Shown: positions 1 through 11,938, numbered from the stretch's first letter. The stretch is DNA of 64,000 bases from Halictus rubicundus (GCF_050948215.1 NC_135165.1:9108001-9172000), one strand, 5' to 3'. Numbers and translations: made by a program. The notes: generated from the sequence alone by a model not told the origin.

Positions 1-1400
1 GATTCCACTGTGCATGACGACCAAACAGAAAAGACAGAGAAAATAAGAAAAAGAAAAAACATAAGCAGAAAGGTTTTAGCACCATTGAAAGCTTGAAATG
101 CATCATTGAAATACTGAAGCTCACAGTGTGTTTAATGAAGGATCAAGACACACAAACTGTAAATACAATTTACCAAGCAATGCATCCGTAAACGGACGTT
201 GTTATTGACACTGTGGAGAGTAAGAATTTTAAAACCAGGAGAAGTAAGCATTCCAGAACTAGATCTCTCTGGATCGTGTATATGTCCACCGATGGCAAAC
301 TTTCAGTTCCTCGGTTGGGACGATGACGATAACACGGAGCTCGAAGACGTAGAAGAAGAAGACGCAGGAAACGGGTCTCAGTGCGACTTGGACGTCAGCG
401 TTCCAGCTGAAGAGGAAATAGTTCGCTCTATAGACCCCTTTAACATTGACGAGGAAGAGGAGAATGAAAAGAATGTGGTGAAACACATCCAAAGATCAGT
501 AGAAAAGCTGGTGGATTCGTCGTCAGAGTATTCCATACTCGACAAAAATTGGAATGCACATTGGGCTGGTCCAGCATATTAGAAGGCAAACAACGTCAAC
601 AGACCTTTCGGAGAAAGTGGGATTGTAGAAGCGTATCCCCAAAAACGTGGTAAAAAAGGAAAGAAATAGAGCTACATACATTACGACGACGGTAATAAGA
701 AAACTGCAGTAGAAAAATTCACGTTGAAGTTGCTGAAAGAGATTGGCACGAATCGTCGGTTAGGCTTCCACGAGATTTGCGTTAATTGTAAACGCGTTGA
801 TATTGATCACGACCGTGAACAAGTTGTTCCTTCACGAGCTGATCTCCATAGATTCGAAAAAGAATGATGACTTGAACACTACTCACATGTCTGACGACAT
901 CATCACATGTAACTATGACAATGAAAATAACATATCGAACTACTGTTCTAATGTTCCTGTCATGGATCATGAAACAGAAGACAATGTTAGAAACAAGGAT
1001 CACGAGAACGAAACGTTTGAGAACAAATGTTCGGGAACAATCTGGTCGCTATTCCCACATTAACAAATAAGTTACCCATCGCTTACAGAGTTCGCACTAA
1101 GAAGATTAATATTCAATAATTAAAGAAATCAATTTGGAAATGTTTGACAGAGTCTGTTGGCACGGAAACCGTAGACATACATCCGGAGGTGCAATAAGAA
1201 ACTGGCAATCAAATGAAGGCAGATAAATGCTTCAGCGAGATTTATAAGAAACTGCCAGAGAATTTGTCAAAGACCAACGCGGATTCGTTGAGTTTCCCCA
1301 TTGCCTTTGTATCCTTACTGCATTTAGCAAACGAGAAAACATTGTTGTAGCTCCGAATTGAACGCATCTAAATTGTAACTACTTTAAAACACTGTGAAAT
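1..1400 (+). pseudogene. barr: Condensin complex subunit 2 (CAP-H/barren) pseudogene, 5' end outside window
   Basis: Degenerate coding remnant of the kleisin subunit of condensin I, which in the intact protein bridges the SMC2/SMC4 heads during mitotic chromosome compaction. Pieces in shifting frames follow CAP-H order. An acidic block (about 310-480) is followed by a WAGPAY motif near 560, matching the family WAGP(D/S)HW. Next comes a lysine-rich stretch with YDDGNKKTAVEKF (about 675-720), then CNYDNENNISNYC (about 909-947), resembling the family YDYNNxNDTSNYC. The C-terminal winged-helix region contains LKKSIWKCLTES (about 1120-1155) and FPIAFVSLLHLANEK (about 1297-1341). Frameshifts near 585-670 and 1040 and several stops break it. 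No introns are evident between 540 and 1345, so a processed copy is plausible, but no clear poly(A) tail is seen. The upstream part lies beyond base 1. Assignment rests on recalled family motifs. Confidence 0.78.
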
Positions 1401-1739
1401 ATGCAATTGTAAAACATAAAAAACATATTTGATAGATTAATATTTATACTATTGTTTAATCACTCATACCACTCATTTTTTCTTAATTCTGCACAAATGC
1501 TACGTTCAAAGAGGCAACGGTGAAATAAGTTAGGGGAAAAGATATTTAATAATTTTTCGTGCGCATTTATAGACAATTTCGTTTATACGTTCATTTGTTC
1601 ACCGGTTATTTTTACTAGTCAGCGTGATATTGGGTTAAACCGATACCCTCGGCGATTCTCCTCGCACTTTGTAAATCCTGATAGTAATAAGAGAGGACAT
1701 CGTCATCGATGACTCATTCTGCAAAACAAATGATCAATC
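1401..1739. other. AT-rich spacer upstream of the MDH-like gene
   Basis: Separates the CAP-H remnant from the next gene. An in-frame stop (TGA, 1731-1733) lies just upstream of the ATG at 1740 and fixes that start as the first available. No recognisable core promoter was found. Confidence 0.5.
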
Positions 1740-4085
1740 ATGATTGAATCACAGTGGTGTCTTCTGCGATCCATCGGGAGGGGTGTACGGATCCGCAACA
1801 TTTCGAAAATATCGACCAACGATGGAAAAGATAAGAGTTCGGAATGCAGCAAGAACACGGAGAAATCTGGAGAGAAGACTGATGCTAGTTCGAAGGGCGA
1901 ATTCAATGGCTACGACTGCTTCCTCCCAGACCGGAAGGGCGACGTGCAGGTGTGCATAATTGGGGGCGGCGAGACACCACTTTACACAGCTGCACTTCTG
2001 AAACAATCCCGCTTAATAAAACGCATAAACCTGGTGGACACAACAAACAGCATGGCTGGTGCGGTCTTGGACACGAGTCACATTGACACGTCCACCCGAA
2101 TCAAGTACCATAAGAGGAAACAAATAAGGAACGCCCTTAAAGAAGTACGTTTACCACTAGACAGCGGATCTTTATGCAAAAGAAACATTTTCTACTTGAA
2201 TTGCAACAAACTGAACTGAAATAGAAATTTATTTTCTTCCTCAATATATTTAATAAGATTTTTAAATTCTTCTAATGTTTTGAATTACACCTACTCATTT
2301 TTGTTACAAATCCATAAAATCCGCTGTCTATTCATTAGATTACTAAGAGATTTCTGTTTTCAAAGTTCTCCACTCGATCTAAGATCTTACTCTCCTTCGC
2401 AGACGAACATAATTGCCCTGATGGACGAGTCGGAGCCATGCGTGATGGAACTGAACCCGAAAACCCAATTCGAATCTGCAGCATCTTACGTATACGAAAT
2501 GGCCGAACACATGGTAACTGTGAGCTCTGAGGCATTGGTAGCAATTTTCGTTCGGCCTGTCACAGCAATGCTGCCCATGGTCTCTGAGATTTACAAACTC
2601 TCTGGATGGTGGGATCCAGACAGAATCATCGGCTCCACGGCCTTCGAACGCATGCGAATGGAGGCTACAACAGCGAATCTCCTGGATCTTGATCCTGCGT
2701 TCCTATCGATCCCTATGGTAGCCGGCGCGGATCCCTACACCATCGTTCCTCTTCTATCTCGCAGCAGCCCCATTAACCGGTTCACTCATGTACGAGGATA
2801 CCCAAATTCAAACAACGGAGATGTCTCCAGACAAAACAATATTAACTCTCGAACGACGGAGCCTGGGTCTATGTTGATCCTCAATATAAAAATCGTAATT
2901 CAATTACGATTACAAAATTGCGCTCTTGAATTTCTCTCTTTTCGATATTTATCTTTTACCATTAATGATTTAAACATTTGACGTTCCAACCATTATATAT
3001 TGAAATAGAGACTTCAATACGTATCCCGGAATTTTTTTTATTTTTTGAAAGCCAAGAACAGTAAAAAAATTAGTCGCGAACATGAACGAGCCAGTATACA
3101 GTCGGCGTCAATGAAAATAAGGTATCAATTATATAGTTATAAAAATGGTCCGTCGTCGGAGGGTTAATGGAACGTTCTGTATCACGAGATAAGACTTAAG
3201 ACGGAGTATTTTGCACGCGGATCAATCAGTCGATAAGTTTGATACCATAGACAGCGGTACAGTAACACAGTAATTCTTTAAAAATTGCTCGATCATTTCC
3301 TAGAGCAGATATGAGCGCAACTTGTTCTTGGGAGTTCTCCTCACGTTAGGGTAGTGGTTCACAGACCAAATTGCAGTCATATCTGCTCTAATGCAATAAT
3401 TCTCAGCTTCCACTACCTGTAAACTGAGAAAAATCTATGTCCTAAAAAACGAGCGATTCCTAAACTATGTCCACACTGAAGCAGCATTGAGCAACTTTTT
3501 GTCGCCTCTTGATAGTTTACTTTTATTCGCTAAAAAAAGAAGAAGGTAATAAAATGTTGCTTCGGTGTGGACATACCTTTAAAGTGTCGCCGTATCTCGA
3601 CCTCCTATGAATATGCACGCGTCCTCTTACCATTTAGCGATTCGTCGAGCCAGCTAACTTTCCAATTATGTTTTTTCGTGAGCGAAATAAAAAGAGCACG
3701 TTGTAAACAGGCGCAACAAGAAATGTTGCTACAATCGCTGCGCGGGGCGGATAAGGAAATAACGAGCATCGACCGCAGGGGACCGATACTGTCAGTTGGT
3801 GCCGCCGCTGCCAAGTTGATTCTCACACTCGCCAGTGGACTCAGTGGATCACCGAATGTCACCTCCTCCGGTTACGTTCGATCGAACGTGTTACCGGTTT
3901 GCCGGTTCTTTAGCAGCGAATTGCTATTCGGCCCGGGTGGTGTGCAGATGAATTTCGGACTGCCAAAAATGTCGCCAGCGGAAGTGGTACTGGTCGAGCA
4001 AGCAGTACCCATGATCAACGAGTTCGTTCACATGGCGATAAAAGCGGTTTTCAGCTACAGCTACGTGAAGCAGAAAACCGCCTAA
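1740..4085 (+). CDS. Malate dehydrogenase-like protein, probable pseudoenzyme (3 exons, 388 aa)
   Basis: Coding exons 1740-2144, 2403-2789 and 3711-4085 all join in phase 0 with GT-AG borders. The 388-residue product is longer than mitochondrial MDH (about 340) because of an N-terminal extension rich in Ser/Lys/Arg that could be a mitochondrial presequence. The MDH fold is followed throughout: a Rossmann start VCIIGGG (about 71-77) with acidic LVD (98-100), then DTSHID, a central helix region, LDPAFLSIP (231-239), TIVPLLS, and a C-terminal GPGGVQMNFGLPKMS. Key residues are missing. The glycine-rich NAD loop is altered, the GMTR substrate loop is absent, and Asn of ANPVNS is Arg186. The Arg after LDPA is Phe235 and the catalytic His of GGHAG is Ala244, although Asp232 remains. 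An uninterrupted frame with good splice sites argues for an expressed, catalytically dead paralogue. A very recent pseudogene is less likely. Confidence 0.85.
3301..3390. repeat. Short hairpin in MDH-like intron 2
   Basis: A perfect 14-bp inverted repeat, TAGAGCAGATATGA at 3301-3314 and its complement at 3377-3390, flanks a 62-base loop. Size and TA-bounded ends suit a tiny MITE, but no target duplication was confirmed. Confidence 0.5.
3466..3575. mobile_element. 110-bp MITE in MDH-like intron 2
   Basis: Imperfect terminal inverted repeats of about 23 bp begin TATGTCCACACTGAAGCA at 3466 and end with the complement of TATGTCCACACCGAAGCA at 3575. The TA ends suggest a Tc1/mariner-type non-autonomous element. 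It ends 135 bases before exon 3. Confidence 0.6.
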
Positions 4086-5070
4086 CGTCGTTGCCTCTTA
4101 CAGAAACGATCGCTGAACAACGATGCGAAATCCTTTTGTCTAGAAGCGAGACACGCAAAACGGTGATAATGTAACGGCAACTATGTCTTACTGTTGCCAA
4201 TATCATTCGCTTAATTGTTTCTCGTTAAATTGTCGCCCGGGAATGAGTTGCTGATAATGACATTGATAATTTACGAGTATCCGTTACGTTTGTATAAATC
4301 ATACCCAAACGGAGCAATATGCGCGCTGTCGCCCTAATGTATGCGGCCACGACGTCTCGAAAAAAGGAGAAAATGGTCTTTTTAATCATTACCTTCTTTT
4401 GTGAAATCTTGGTAGCGTGGGAGGTTCGATTGCAATTATGTAGAACACAAATCAAATAATATATTTGAATAATATATTTTATGTAGTCGTTATGGGAGTC
4501 TGAGGACGAGGGGGATTATTTATATTTTTTAAAAATAGTAGTGCCAATGTATCGATTTCTCTAGGTAAATCGGCGTAACGCGTCACGTCTATTTATAGTA
4601 TGTCCACTAAAAATGTTGCTCACGCAGAACCTTGGAGAAGACTATCGCTATCGCAAGGTCTCCGCAAGATCTGCGACTTCGACGTCTGCATTTCTTCCTT
4701 ATCGATAAGGGAAGCGCAACGTTTCTGCTAAGAGAACGTTGCCTAAGAAAGTGACTCTTCATGGATGCATCTTTACAATTTCAATAATCGTAAATTAAAT
4801 TATTAGAACGAGTCATTATTTGACGCGCCCCGTAAACCTAGTGTTAACTATGGTTTCTATAATTGACTTGCACTATTTTCATGTTGCATTAAAGATCCAC
4901 AGTCTATATATAATACTATATTGCAGCAAAAATATGAGATTTTTGTTAGAAATTTTTGAACTTACAGCGTGCGAAGATTAGAAAGTAAAAAAATAGAAAT
5001 AGTTACAGAAATTTATTTCGTTTGAAAACTCGAGTCTTTCGAAGCCGAGTTGTGGCTGAAATTTTTGAAA
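4086..5070. other. 3' flank of MDH-like gene and intergenic spacer
   Basis: The stop codon is at 4083-4085. ATAATATATTTGAATAATA near 4457-4477 is AT-rich, but no canonical AATAAA is obvious nearby. The rest is low-complexity AT-rich sequence with an unrecognised moderately GC-rich stretch at 4620-4760. No gene supported. Confidence 0.4.
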
Positions 5071-5074
5071 ATTG

Positions 5075-5304
5075 TGACGTCGTTCTGCCTCACGACTTAT
5101 AGAGTTGTCGCAAAAAGTCCCTCTAAGAGATCGCGTGACGTCACGCTCTTAGAATTGGCCCACCAACGTACCAGTAGTGGGGGTACCTAGTGACGTCACG
5201 ACCGGTACTGTAGAGCCGTGATAGGAGGCTCACCCTTAGCACTAATCGCGACGTCACTGTCTGGGCTAGACTAGACTGGACTAGACTACAGCCTCGTGAC
5301 GTTA
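5075..5304. promoter_or_regulatory. Cluster of five CRE/ATF-like sites upstream of lunapark
   Basis: Two perfect TGACGTCA palindromes (5136-5143, 5191-5198) and three one-mismatch variants lie within 230 bases: TGACGTCG 5075-5082, CGACGTCA 5249-5256 and TGACGTTA 5297-5304. These are consensus sites for bZIP factors of the CREB/ATF group. They sit 310-540 bases upstream of the TATA box at 5613. Regulation of lunapark by them is inference from position. Confidence 0.6.
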
Positions 5305-5612
5305 CTCGGGTTCGGAATATAGCATTTCCCCCACTGTTTATCTCAGAAATCCCTCGATCTGGTAACGCTGCCTCACGACCACAGATATGCATTTCCGTCG
5401 ACGATCGGTTAGCAACGCGCAAAAGTGACAAGCGAAAAATAAAGAGGTCTCCGACATCTGTTGCTTCGGCGATATACGCGTGTGTTCGTGTTTCACGGGC
5501 ATAGGTATTCCGCGCGTTGATTGGAAACGCGTACATACTACCGTTCTCGGCGGCATGATAGCGGATTTCGTGGCACGCTGTCGTTCAAGAATTGTTTATA
5601 GAGTATCGGGTC

Positions 5613-5620
5613 TATAAATA
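5613..5620 (+). promoter_or_regulatory. TATA box, probable lunapark core promoter
   Basis: TATAAATA lies 212 bases upstream of the lunapark ATG, implying transcription start near 5640-5650 and a 5' UTR of roughly 190 bases. Short open frames across 5635-5860 fall in this presumed UTR. Confidence 0.5.
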
Positions 5621-5831
5621 TATCGGGACAAAACGTGAAGGGATTTGAATTTGGGCCGAGCGACTGCACGCAGCTACCACCAGATATCGCCCGGCTAAGT
5701 TATTTTAAAATTCGCAACGAATCTCTTGTTTTGACTTTGACACCTTCAGGCACCGACCGTTCCCCGTCAACGTTCGTGGAACTGAATTTTTTCCGCCTCG
5801 TCTCCGGGGGACCCGTTGAATTTTCGCCGCC

Positions 5832-8800
5832 ATGGGGATTATATTGTCAAGATTTCGCGTAAGTCTCGTTTCGCATATTTTGCGCAAAATGGCATCGACC
5901 CGCTGCTGGTGTTCGTTTTTAAGGTTAACCGTCTTTCCACCATATCACGCGTTTTTATTGTGCATTTAGAAATCGCTCGCCGGAAACCATTTTCCGTTCG
6001 AGCACTGGAAACTATAAACAGCTCGATAATTTACGCTTCCTGGAGCGTGGAATTAAATCAGCGTAAAGATATCTACGGATTTAAGAGTGACAGGGTTTCG
6101 AGGTTAGGCGCGAATATGTAAGGAGAGTTTAAACGAAGCTTATCGAGATGTAGAATACCTTCGATCTGTTTGGATCTACATTGTGCGCGCAAGTCTCTAC
6201 AACGTCATACCTTGCCATTCGATTCTGTTTAATAGGATTCCAGGTCTTAACGTTCGATGATTTATCAGAATTGAATTGTATGTTATGCTAGAGGATTACC
6301 ATATGATAGGATATTACCATTCAATGACTCTCCATTCGTCTTATTTGAATTTTTTACTGTCCACCTATAAATAACCTTGAACATTATACAGGATACATAT
6401 TATACGATGAACCATTTTTCAAAGTATCTTTTTCTTATTGAAATTTACATAAGCGTTCTAACTGTACTTTACAATTTCGTGTGGAAAAAATTTAATGGCA
6501 GAAAAGGATGATTTGGCAGTGACTAGTGAAAGCTGCGAATTAACATGCTATGCATGTAGTTATGAGCTTCCATATTGATTGTTATTTCATGAACTTCTTT
6601 GGATTCACAATGAAGAATTCATTTGAATTTATATTTAAATTTAAATGTTTTATGAAGTTGTGTACACACATGTAAATGCATATGATTGTAGCTGTACGAA
6701 CATATGCTTGGTTTTTATGTTCGCAGATATATAACAAAACAAATCTTTCGTATATTTCAGAAAAAAAAAACGACTATTGAAATTTTAGAAAGCCTTGACT
6801 CGGTAAGGAATTCATGTTTCTTTTTTTTTCTTTTTCCTTTTTATGTTCATGGCATGAAATTTGTTAATAATCTAATTATTCTTTTTTGTAATAGCAAATT
6901 AAAGAGATTGAGAAATATGGGCGCACGACAGAACAAAGGCATAAAAGAATTGTTGGCACTCTCATTTTATACAGTGTGATACTTTATATAATATCAGCGT
7001 TCATTTTTTATTTCTGCTTCTTTCCCGCATCATTGTATGATCAAATATTTTATATCATTCCATTATTGATTTTTCCTATTCTGTAAGTATTTTATTTCTG
7101 TGTACATATAATTCTAGTATTTTCCAAAGTCATTAATTAGATGCATTAATTGAATCTTTGACTATTATAGAATATTACTCACAAAAAAGATGGTCACATG
7201 GTATTATAAACGTAAAATTTCCGAGAATCAAGAGAAATTAAGTACAATGCAGTTTGAAAAAAATAAAATCCTAGATGAAGTCACAGAGACTGAGACTTAC
7301 AAAAAGGCTAAAGAGATTCTGTTAAAATTTGCTCCAGATCAATTAAAAATGACACCTGTGAGTAGAACAGTGTATATAATACGTGAAACTTTTTTTTTTT
7401 CATTTATGTGATATGATTTTTGTTTTATTTGAGTTTGTGTTGATTGATCTTTTCTTGTTTTTGTATTTCAGTTATCTCCACAGGTTTGTATTTTAGGTTT
7501 CTTGCTTTCTTCGTAAAAGCAGTAGATACGAAATTTCTTGTGTGCAGGGAATGAAAAGAAATGAAGATTAAAAGAAACTTTATTTTAGTCATCTTATAGA
7601 GTACCACAGCCCACAGAAACACCACAACGATCTGTATCACCACAAAATCTGACATCCCCTTCTAATTTGGGAGAACTAAGGAAGAGAGTGCTGACATCTC
7701 AAAAACCAGTATTAAACGTACAGAGGGCTACACCCAGTAACACTGGCCTTGCCCCAGTTGGCATATCTCCCGTTCAGGCCACACCAATTGGTTTCCAGAG
7801 CGGTATTAGACCAGTTATTCCAGTTATGGGTTATCGTTAGTATTTTTAAAATTGAATATATTAGACTTTCAAGTACTAGATAAATAATAACAGCGGGATT
7901 TCCGAGAATATTAGGGATTTCGATGAAAGTTTCAGCATGTGTATAACTAGCATAGATCTACAAAACGTATATTTAAAATTTTCATTACGAGATCCAATCA
8001 AAAAGTTTTAAAAGGTGCCTATTTTATTTTCTTATGTAATTTCTACCAATTGCAACTTTTGCAAAATCTTTTTTGTACATTGTTTAGTAAACCAATCCTT
8101 CTAATTGTTCAGAAAGAGTCAAGGTCGTTTGGTTCAATTTAAAAAAAACTATTTTGTTTTGTTTGAATACTTTTGTGAACCACTGTATATCTGGTACAAC
8201 GAAAATTAATTTTGTGCGTCGGTTGCCCGTTGTTCATAGAAGTACAGTATTGGTCTGCTTACTACTTTATAAAAATTAACGGCAAGAAATGATGAAAACA
8301 TTTACATGATAGGATCGCCATTACCACGGCCGATATTAGCACGCGAAAGGAGTTATTTGGAACGGTTGGTTGACTACATAGTGGGTGATGGTCCAGCGAA
8401 TCGCTATGCATTAATATGCCGACAGTGCTTTTCGCACAATGGAATGTCGTTGAAAGAGGAATTCGAATATTTCGGTAAACATCTGTTATAAACTACATGA
8501 AGAGTTAAGTATGCAAGTACAGCTTCGATAGTAAATGTCTTAAATATACTTCTTTGGTCATTGTAGGATTCAAGTGTTGTTACTGCAATACTTGGAATCC
8601 TGCAAGAAAGCAGAAATGTGCTGCACCCAGACTGGATCACGATGTTACTCTATCATCGATGCAACTTAATTCATCGAACGACTCCGAAGAACAAGCATTG
8701 TCATCACCAAGTAACGAAAACGAAACAAACGCGAAACCAACGCAAAACGAGCCATCCAGTCCCTCGGACACAGGTTCGAATATTTTTCCATATGCAATGT

Positions 8801-9057
8801 TTTGTTTTACCATGAATTGTCATCAGAAAAAACGAAATACTATTTTTAGATTCGGATATCGAGGTCGTTGAGCGACCAACGGAGTCTGAAGATACCGAGC
8901 AAACTGCTGAGGACCCTAAAAAAGAAGGTGGTAAGTTACGGTCTTGTTTTAAAGAATGTTACTATTTCATTTCAATCACGAGTTATAAATAGTTATAATT
9001 GCAGAGGAGCCGAATGATACAGTAGAAAAAATGGACATCGACGAAACCGTTTCTTAA
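5832..9057 (+). CDS. Lnpk: Lunapark, ER three-way junction formation protein (10 coding exons, 401 aa)
   Basis: Lunapark is an integral ER protein that stabilises three-way junctions of the tubular network. Coding exons are 5832-5858, 6761-6802, 6895-7082, 7171-7357, 7472-7483, 7589-7835, 8313-8474, 8567-8773, 8850-8930 and 9005-9057. All phases match and all introns are GT-AG. The N-terminus MGIILSRFRKK is the family start (myristoylation-type MG). A coiled segment (about 12-40) precedes two membrane spans at about 44-65 and 71-90, then a second coiled coil (ENQEKLSTMQFEKNK). A Ser/Pro-rich linker follows. The signature LARERSYLERLVDYIVGDG (243-261) leads into the C4 zinc finger: Cys270, Cys273, Cys293 and Cys295, with Cys292 adjacent. 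The tail is acidic. Length fits the family (about 400). The ATG context GCCGCCATGG is an excellent Kozak sequence. Confidence 0.95.
7472..7483 (+). other. Lnpk: Candidate 12-nt microexon of lunapark (Leu-Ser-Pro-Gln)
   Basis: TTATCTCCACAG is preceded by a pyrimidine-rich TTGTATTTCAG acceptor and followed by GTTTGT. It is phase 0 on both sides, so including it adds LSPQ and skipping it keeps the frame (exon 4 ends ACACCT, next exon starts TCATCT). The inserted residues suit the Ser/Pro-rich linker. Alternative: TTTCAG is an unused decoy acceptor. Confidence 0.5.
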
Positions 9058-11310
9058 TAAATATGTATATAGGTATATACATATATAGCGGAACTGTAAA
9101 TATTACCGACGTAGTCTTTGGAAGAAGAGATAGTATATGCACAAGCTATGTTGAATATTTTCTGACTCGGAAGTCGAAAGTCATTCCAAATTGTTCTTGT
9201 TTAATTCTTGATAGGATTTTGCGGAGCTACGGATCGAAGCAAAATGATCACACGTACTTAGGACATGTTGTTGAAACAATGTCTTGTAAACTATCTTTCA
9301 AGAGGCGTTTGCTACTGTTGTTGGCGAAGTCGAGGAACTTCATGGTATTGAGGTCACGCCACCGGAACCGAAAGGTCTAAATATCTCCTTTGCTTTTTTA
9401 CAGATACAGACAAATCTGTAAAACGAAATTTAAATAAATCGAATACTTTTTCTACGTAATTGTAGATCTTTTCTAATTATCTGATGTTCAAGGCCACTTC
9501 AAGCTTATGCCTGGATGGATTTTTGTCTTTTACTATTGGTCAAATTGTTTTGTAAATACGTTCCCATATCATCGAAAACGAAGGAGATAATTAGGTATTC
9601 GGGCGAGGCACCTGACGTATTGAAAGTTTGTCGAAGATCGTGTTTATTCTTGTAAGGATCTTAAAATTGTCTGAAAGCATTATCAAAATGCCAACGTTGG
9701 AAATTATGGTCAATAATCAATTCTATGCAAGACTGCTTATCTTGTGAATAGGGGACGTTAGTATTTATTGTAGACGAAATTGTTTTATTTCTCTCCATTT
9801 AAAGAATCCCAATACATTTGATTTTTCTTTGTGTTTTTCATTATTTCAATGTGAAATGAATTTTGTCGCGTATCGAATAAATTTTGCGGAGTCTGCGAAA
9901 CATTACCAAAATACGAAAGTAGTACTCAAATATTATTTTCCGTAGGTTAGTTATATTTTTAATGTTATACACATGATAATAGAAGATATAGCTTTTTTAT
10001 GTCTATATCTGGAAAGACTAATTTGAATTTCAATTTCTTTTATAGACCAGTCTTTTGTCGAATTCCTTCTAGCATAAGTATTATTGTGATAATAACACGT
10101 TTCTGTGTCCCTGTAATATTCGTCTGAAACCGAATGCAACTTATTTACGTGCCAGAAGATATGTTAATGATCGATAACAATCACGAAGTTTACTTTTTCG
10201 ATTTCACTACCATATTATTTTAATTATTACTGACTGCTTTTATTTCGAACCTTAGCTTAATGCGTAGTATTCGATGTAAACAAAAATGTGATTAAAAAAT
10301 TTGTATTTACAATGATGATCGAAAATGTTTGAACAACTGTTGAAGGAAATATACTTTTTCATAAATTTACATAACATTGACGTTTCTCTTCATGTACACC
10401 AATCATGATCGAAATAAAGCTTTGTCGTTTCGAAAATCGAAAAACTCTAGAAAGGGATGTTCAACTCATTGTCAGTGCTGAGATATTGGCCAAGATTTCT
10501 ATTAAGGGTTCTATTAACTTATATATCCCCTAATTCATTTTCAAATGTTGTATCCTAATTCAAAGATGATTTTACTTTGCTCCGCATTTATATTTTCTTA
10601 AAACCACTGTAAATATTTCAAATATTATGTATCACAACACCAAACTATTCCGAGAGTCTATATATTAGTATACTTTAATATCACTCCTACTTACCATAAT
10701 TATAATATTTATATATTGCTTATACACAATCAATAAAGAATTGTGTATTTTAACATAATTTTATATGAAAAAAAGTGTTAATTATAATTCCAAATACAAG
10801 ACGTCATTATTGAAAATAGGATCCAATAGGACTTCTGATCCGTCTACAAGCGGTGTTGCTACGTTGTTCAGCGTGGCTAGTACCTGTTAGTAACGTATCT
10901 ATATGTATCATGAGGAAAATATAGTAAAACAGTGATATTGGCGGGAAAGTACCGGAATAATCTCTTCCGAGACGAGACGAGAGTCCTACGAGTTTTTCAT
11001 AAGTTATTGTTAACATTTTATTATACAATCGCAGGTAATATTGGAGAAGGAGCTACAAAGAGGCGTAGAGTTCGCTATTTTCAAAATCAAATTATAACAA
11101 TTTTTAAAAATTTTGCAGGGTGATCAAGGTACCCCATTTTATCAAGAATTTTACTTTGCTGCGGCTAAAATCGCCGCGCATGCGCGACAAATGTTGGCCA
11201 ATATCTCATCACTGGCTACAGTCATTTCTCGATGTATGTCGGAAATACAGTGAAAACGGGTTATACGTCGCCTACACTTCTAAGTTAGCCAACGTCAAAA
11301 TATCCCTACG
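9058..11310. other. Lunapark 3' region and intergenic spacer
   Basis: AATAAA signals at 9056-9061 (overlapping the stop), about 9434 and about 9880 are possible polyadenylation sites. The remainder is AT-rich, with no gene supported and no long repeat recognised apart from the families starting at 11312. Confidence 0.4.
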
Positions 11311-11311
11311 A

Positions 11312-11388
11312 CCGCGGCGTATACCCCGTGAGGGGCCGAGAAGCTCGAGAGCCGCCGAGAAGTGTGAGCATGACACGGGTCGGGTATA
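11312..11388 (+). repeat. GC-rich dispersed repeat, copy 1
   Basis: The block CCGCGGCGTATACCCCGTGA ... CACGGGTCGGGTATA recurs at 12221-12303 and, inverted and closest in sequence, at 30250-30335. All share AGAAGCTCGAGAGCCGCC-like cores. Probably part of a larger unrecognised transposon. Confidence 0.6.
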
Positions 11389-11424
11389 ACCGACGGGTAC
11401 TAACAGAGAGGATAGGTACTAATC

Positions 11425-11935
11425 TAATAGGAAAACTTCATTATTTTTCATTACTTTTTTATGGGACTTTCATCAACATATTCGTTCTAATGAAAATGAT
11501 ACCAAATATGATATAAATCCGATGACATTTACTTGTGTAATGAACGATAAAAGTGACTTCCCATTACAATTACAACAGAAAATTAGTGTAAATATGATCA
11601 GAATTATATCGCGTTTGGTATCATTTTCTTTAGAAAAATGCCACGAATATGTTAACGAGTCTCGTAACAAAATAATTAATAATAAAAAAGTTCAAGATTT
11701 GATTTAAAGGTCTGAGTTCACGCCAGTCTTTCATCTTTTCCGAACGTTTCGATTCTCCGCGTCTCTTTTTTTCCCATACGCTGTCCCTCTTTGCGTCCGA
11801 AACTTTAATCGTTCATTACACAAGTAATTATCATCGGAATAATATAATACTTGGTTTCATTTTAATCAGGAAAATGCCACGAATATGTTGGTGAAAGTCC
11901 CATAAAAAAATAATGAAAAATAAAGAAGCTCTCAA
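11425..11935. repeat. Palindromic repeat with ~120-bp arms
   Basis: The arm at about 11425-11550 (TTTTTCATTACTTTTTTATG, GACTTTCATCAACATATTCG) is the inverse of about 11815-11935 (CCACGAATATGTTGGTGAAA, CCCATAAAAAAATAATG). A third inner copy lies near 11575-11665. The same module recurs at 41938-42010, 52885-53065 and 54265-54360, so it is a mobile-element family of unknown type. Confidence 0.6.
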
Positions 11936-11938
11936 GCT

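Noticed and set aside
1744..1959. Overlapping plus- and minus-strand ORFs in MDH-like exon 1
   Set aside because: Shadow frames; only the frame starting at 1740 carries MDH homology and matches the splice phases.
5141..5536. 131-codon minus-strand ORF
   Set aside because: Lies in the CRE-rich promoter region, no domain recognised, composition explained by locally higher GC.
5635..5862. 75-codon ORF before lunapark
   Set aside because: Starts at a non-ATG codon just downstream of the TATA box and overlaps the lunapark start; better explained as 5' UTR.
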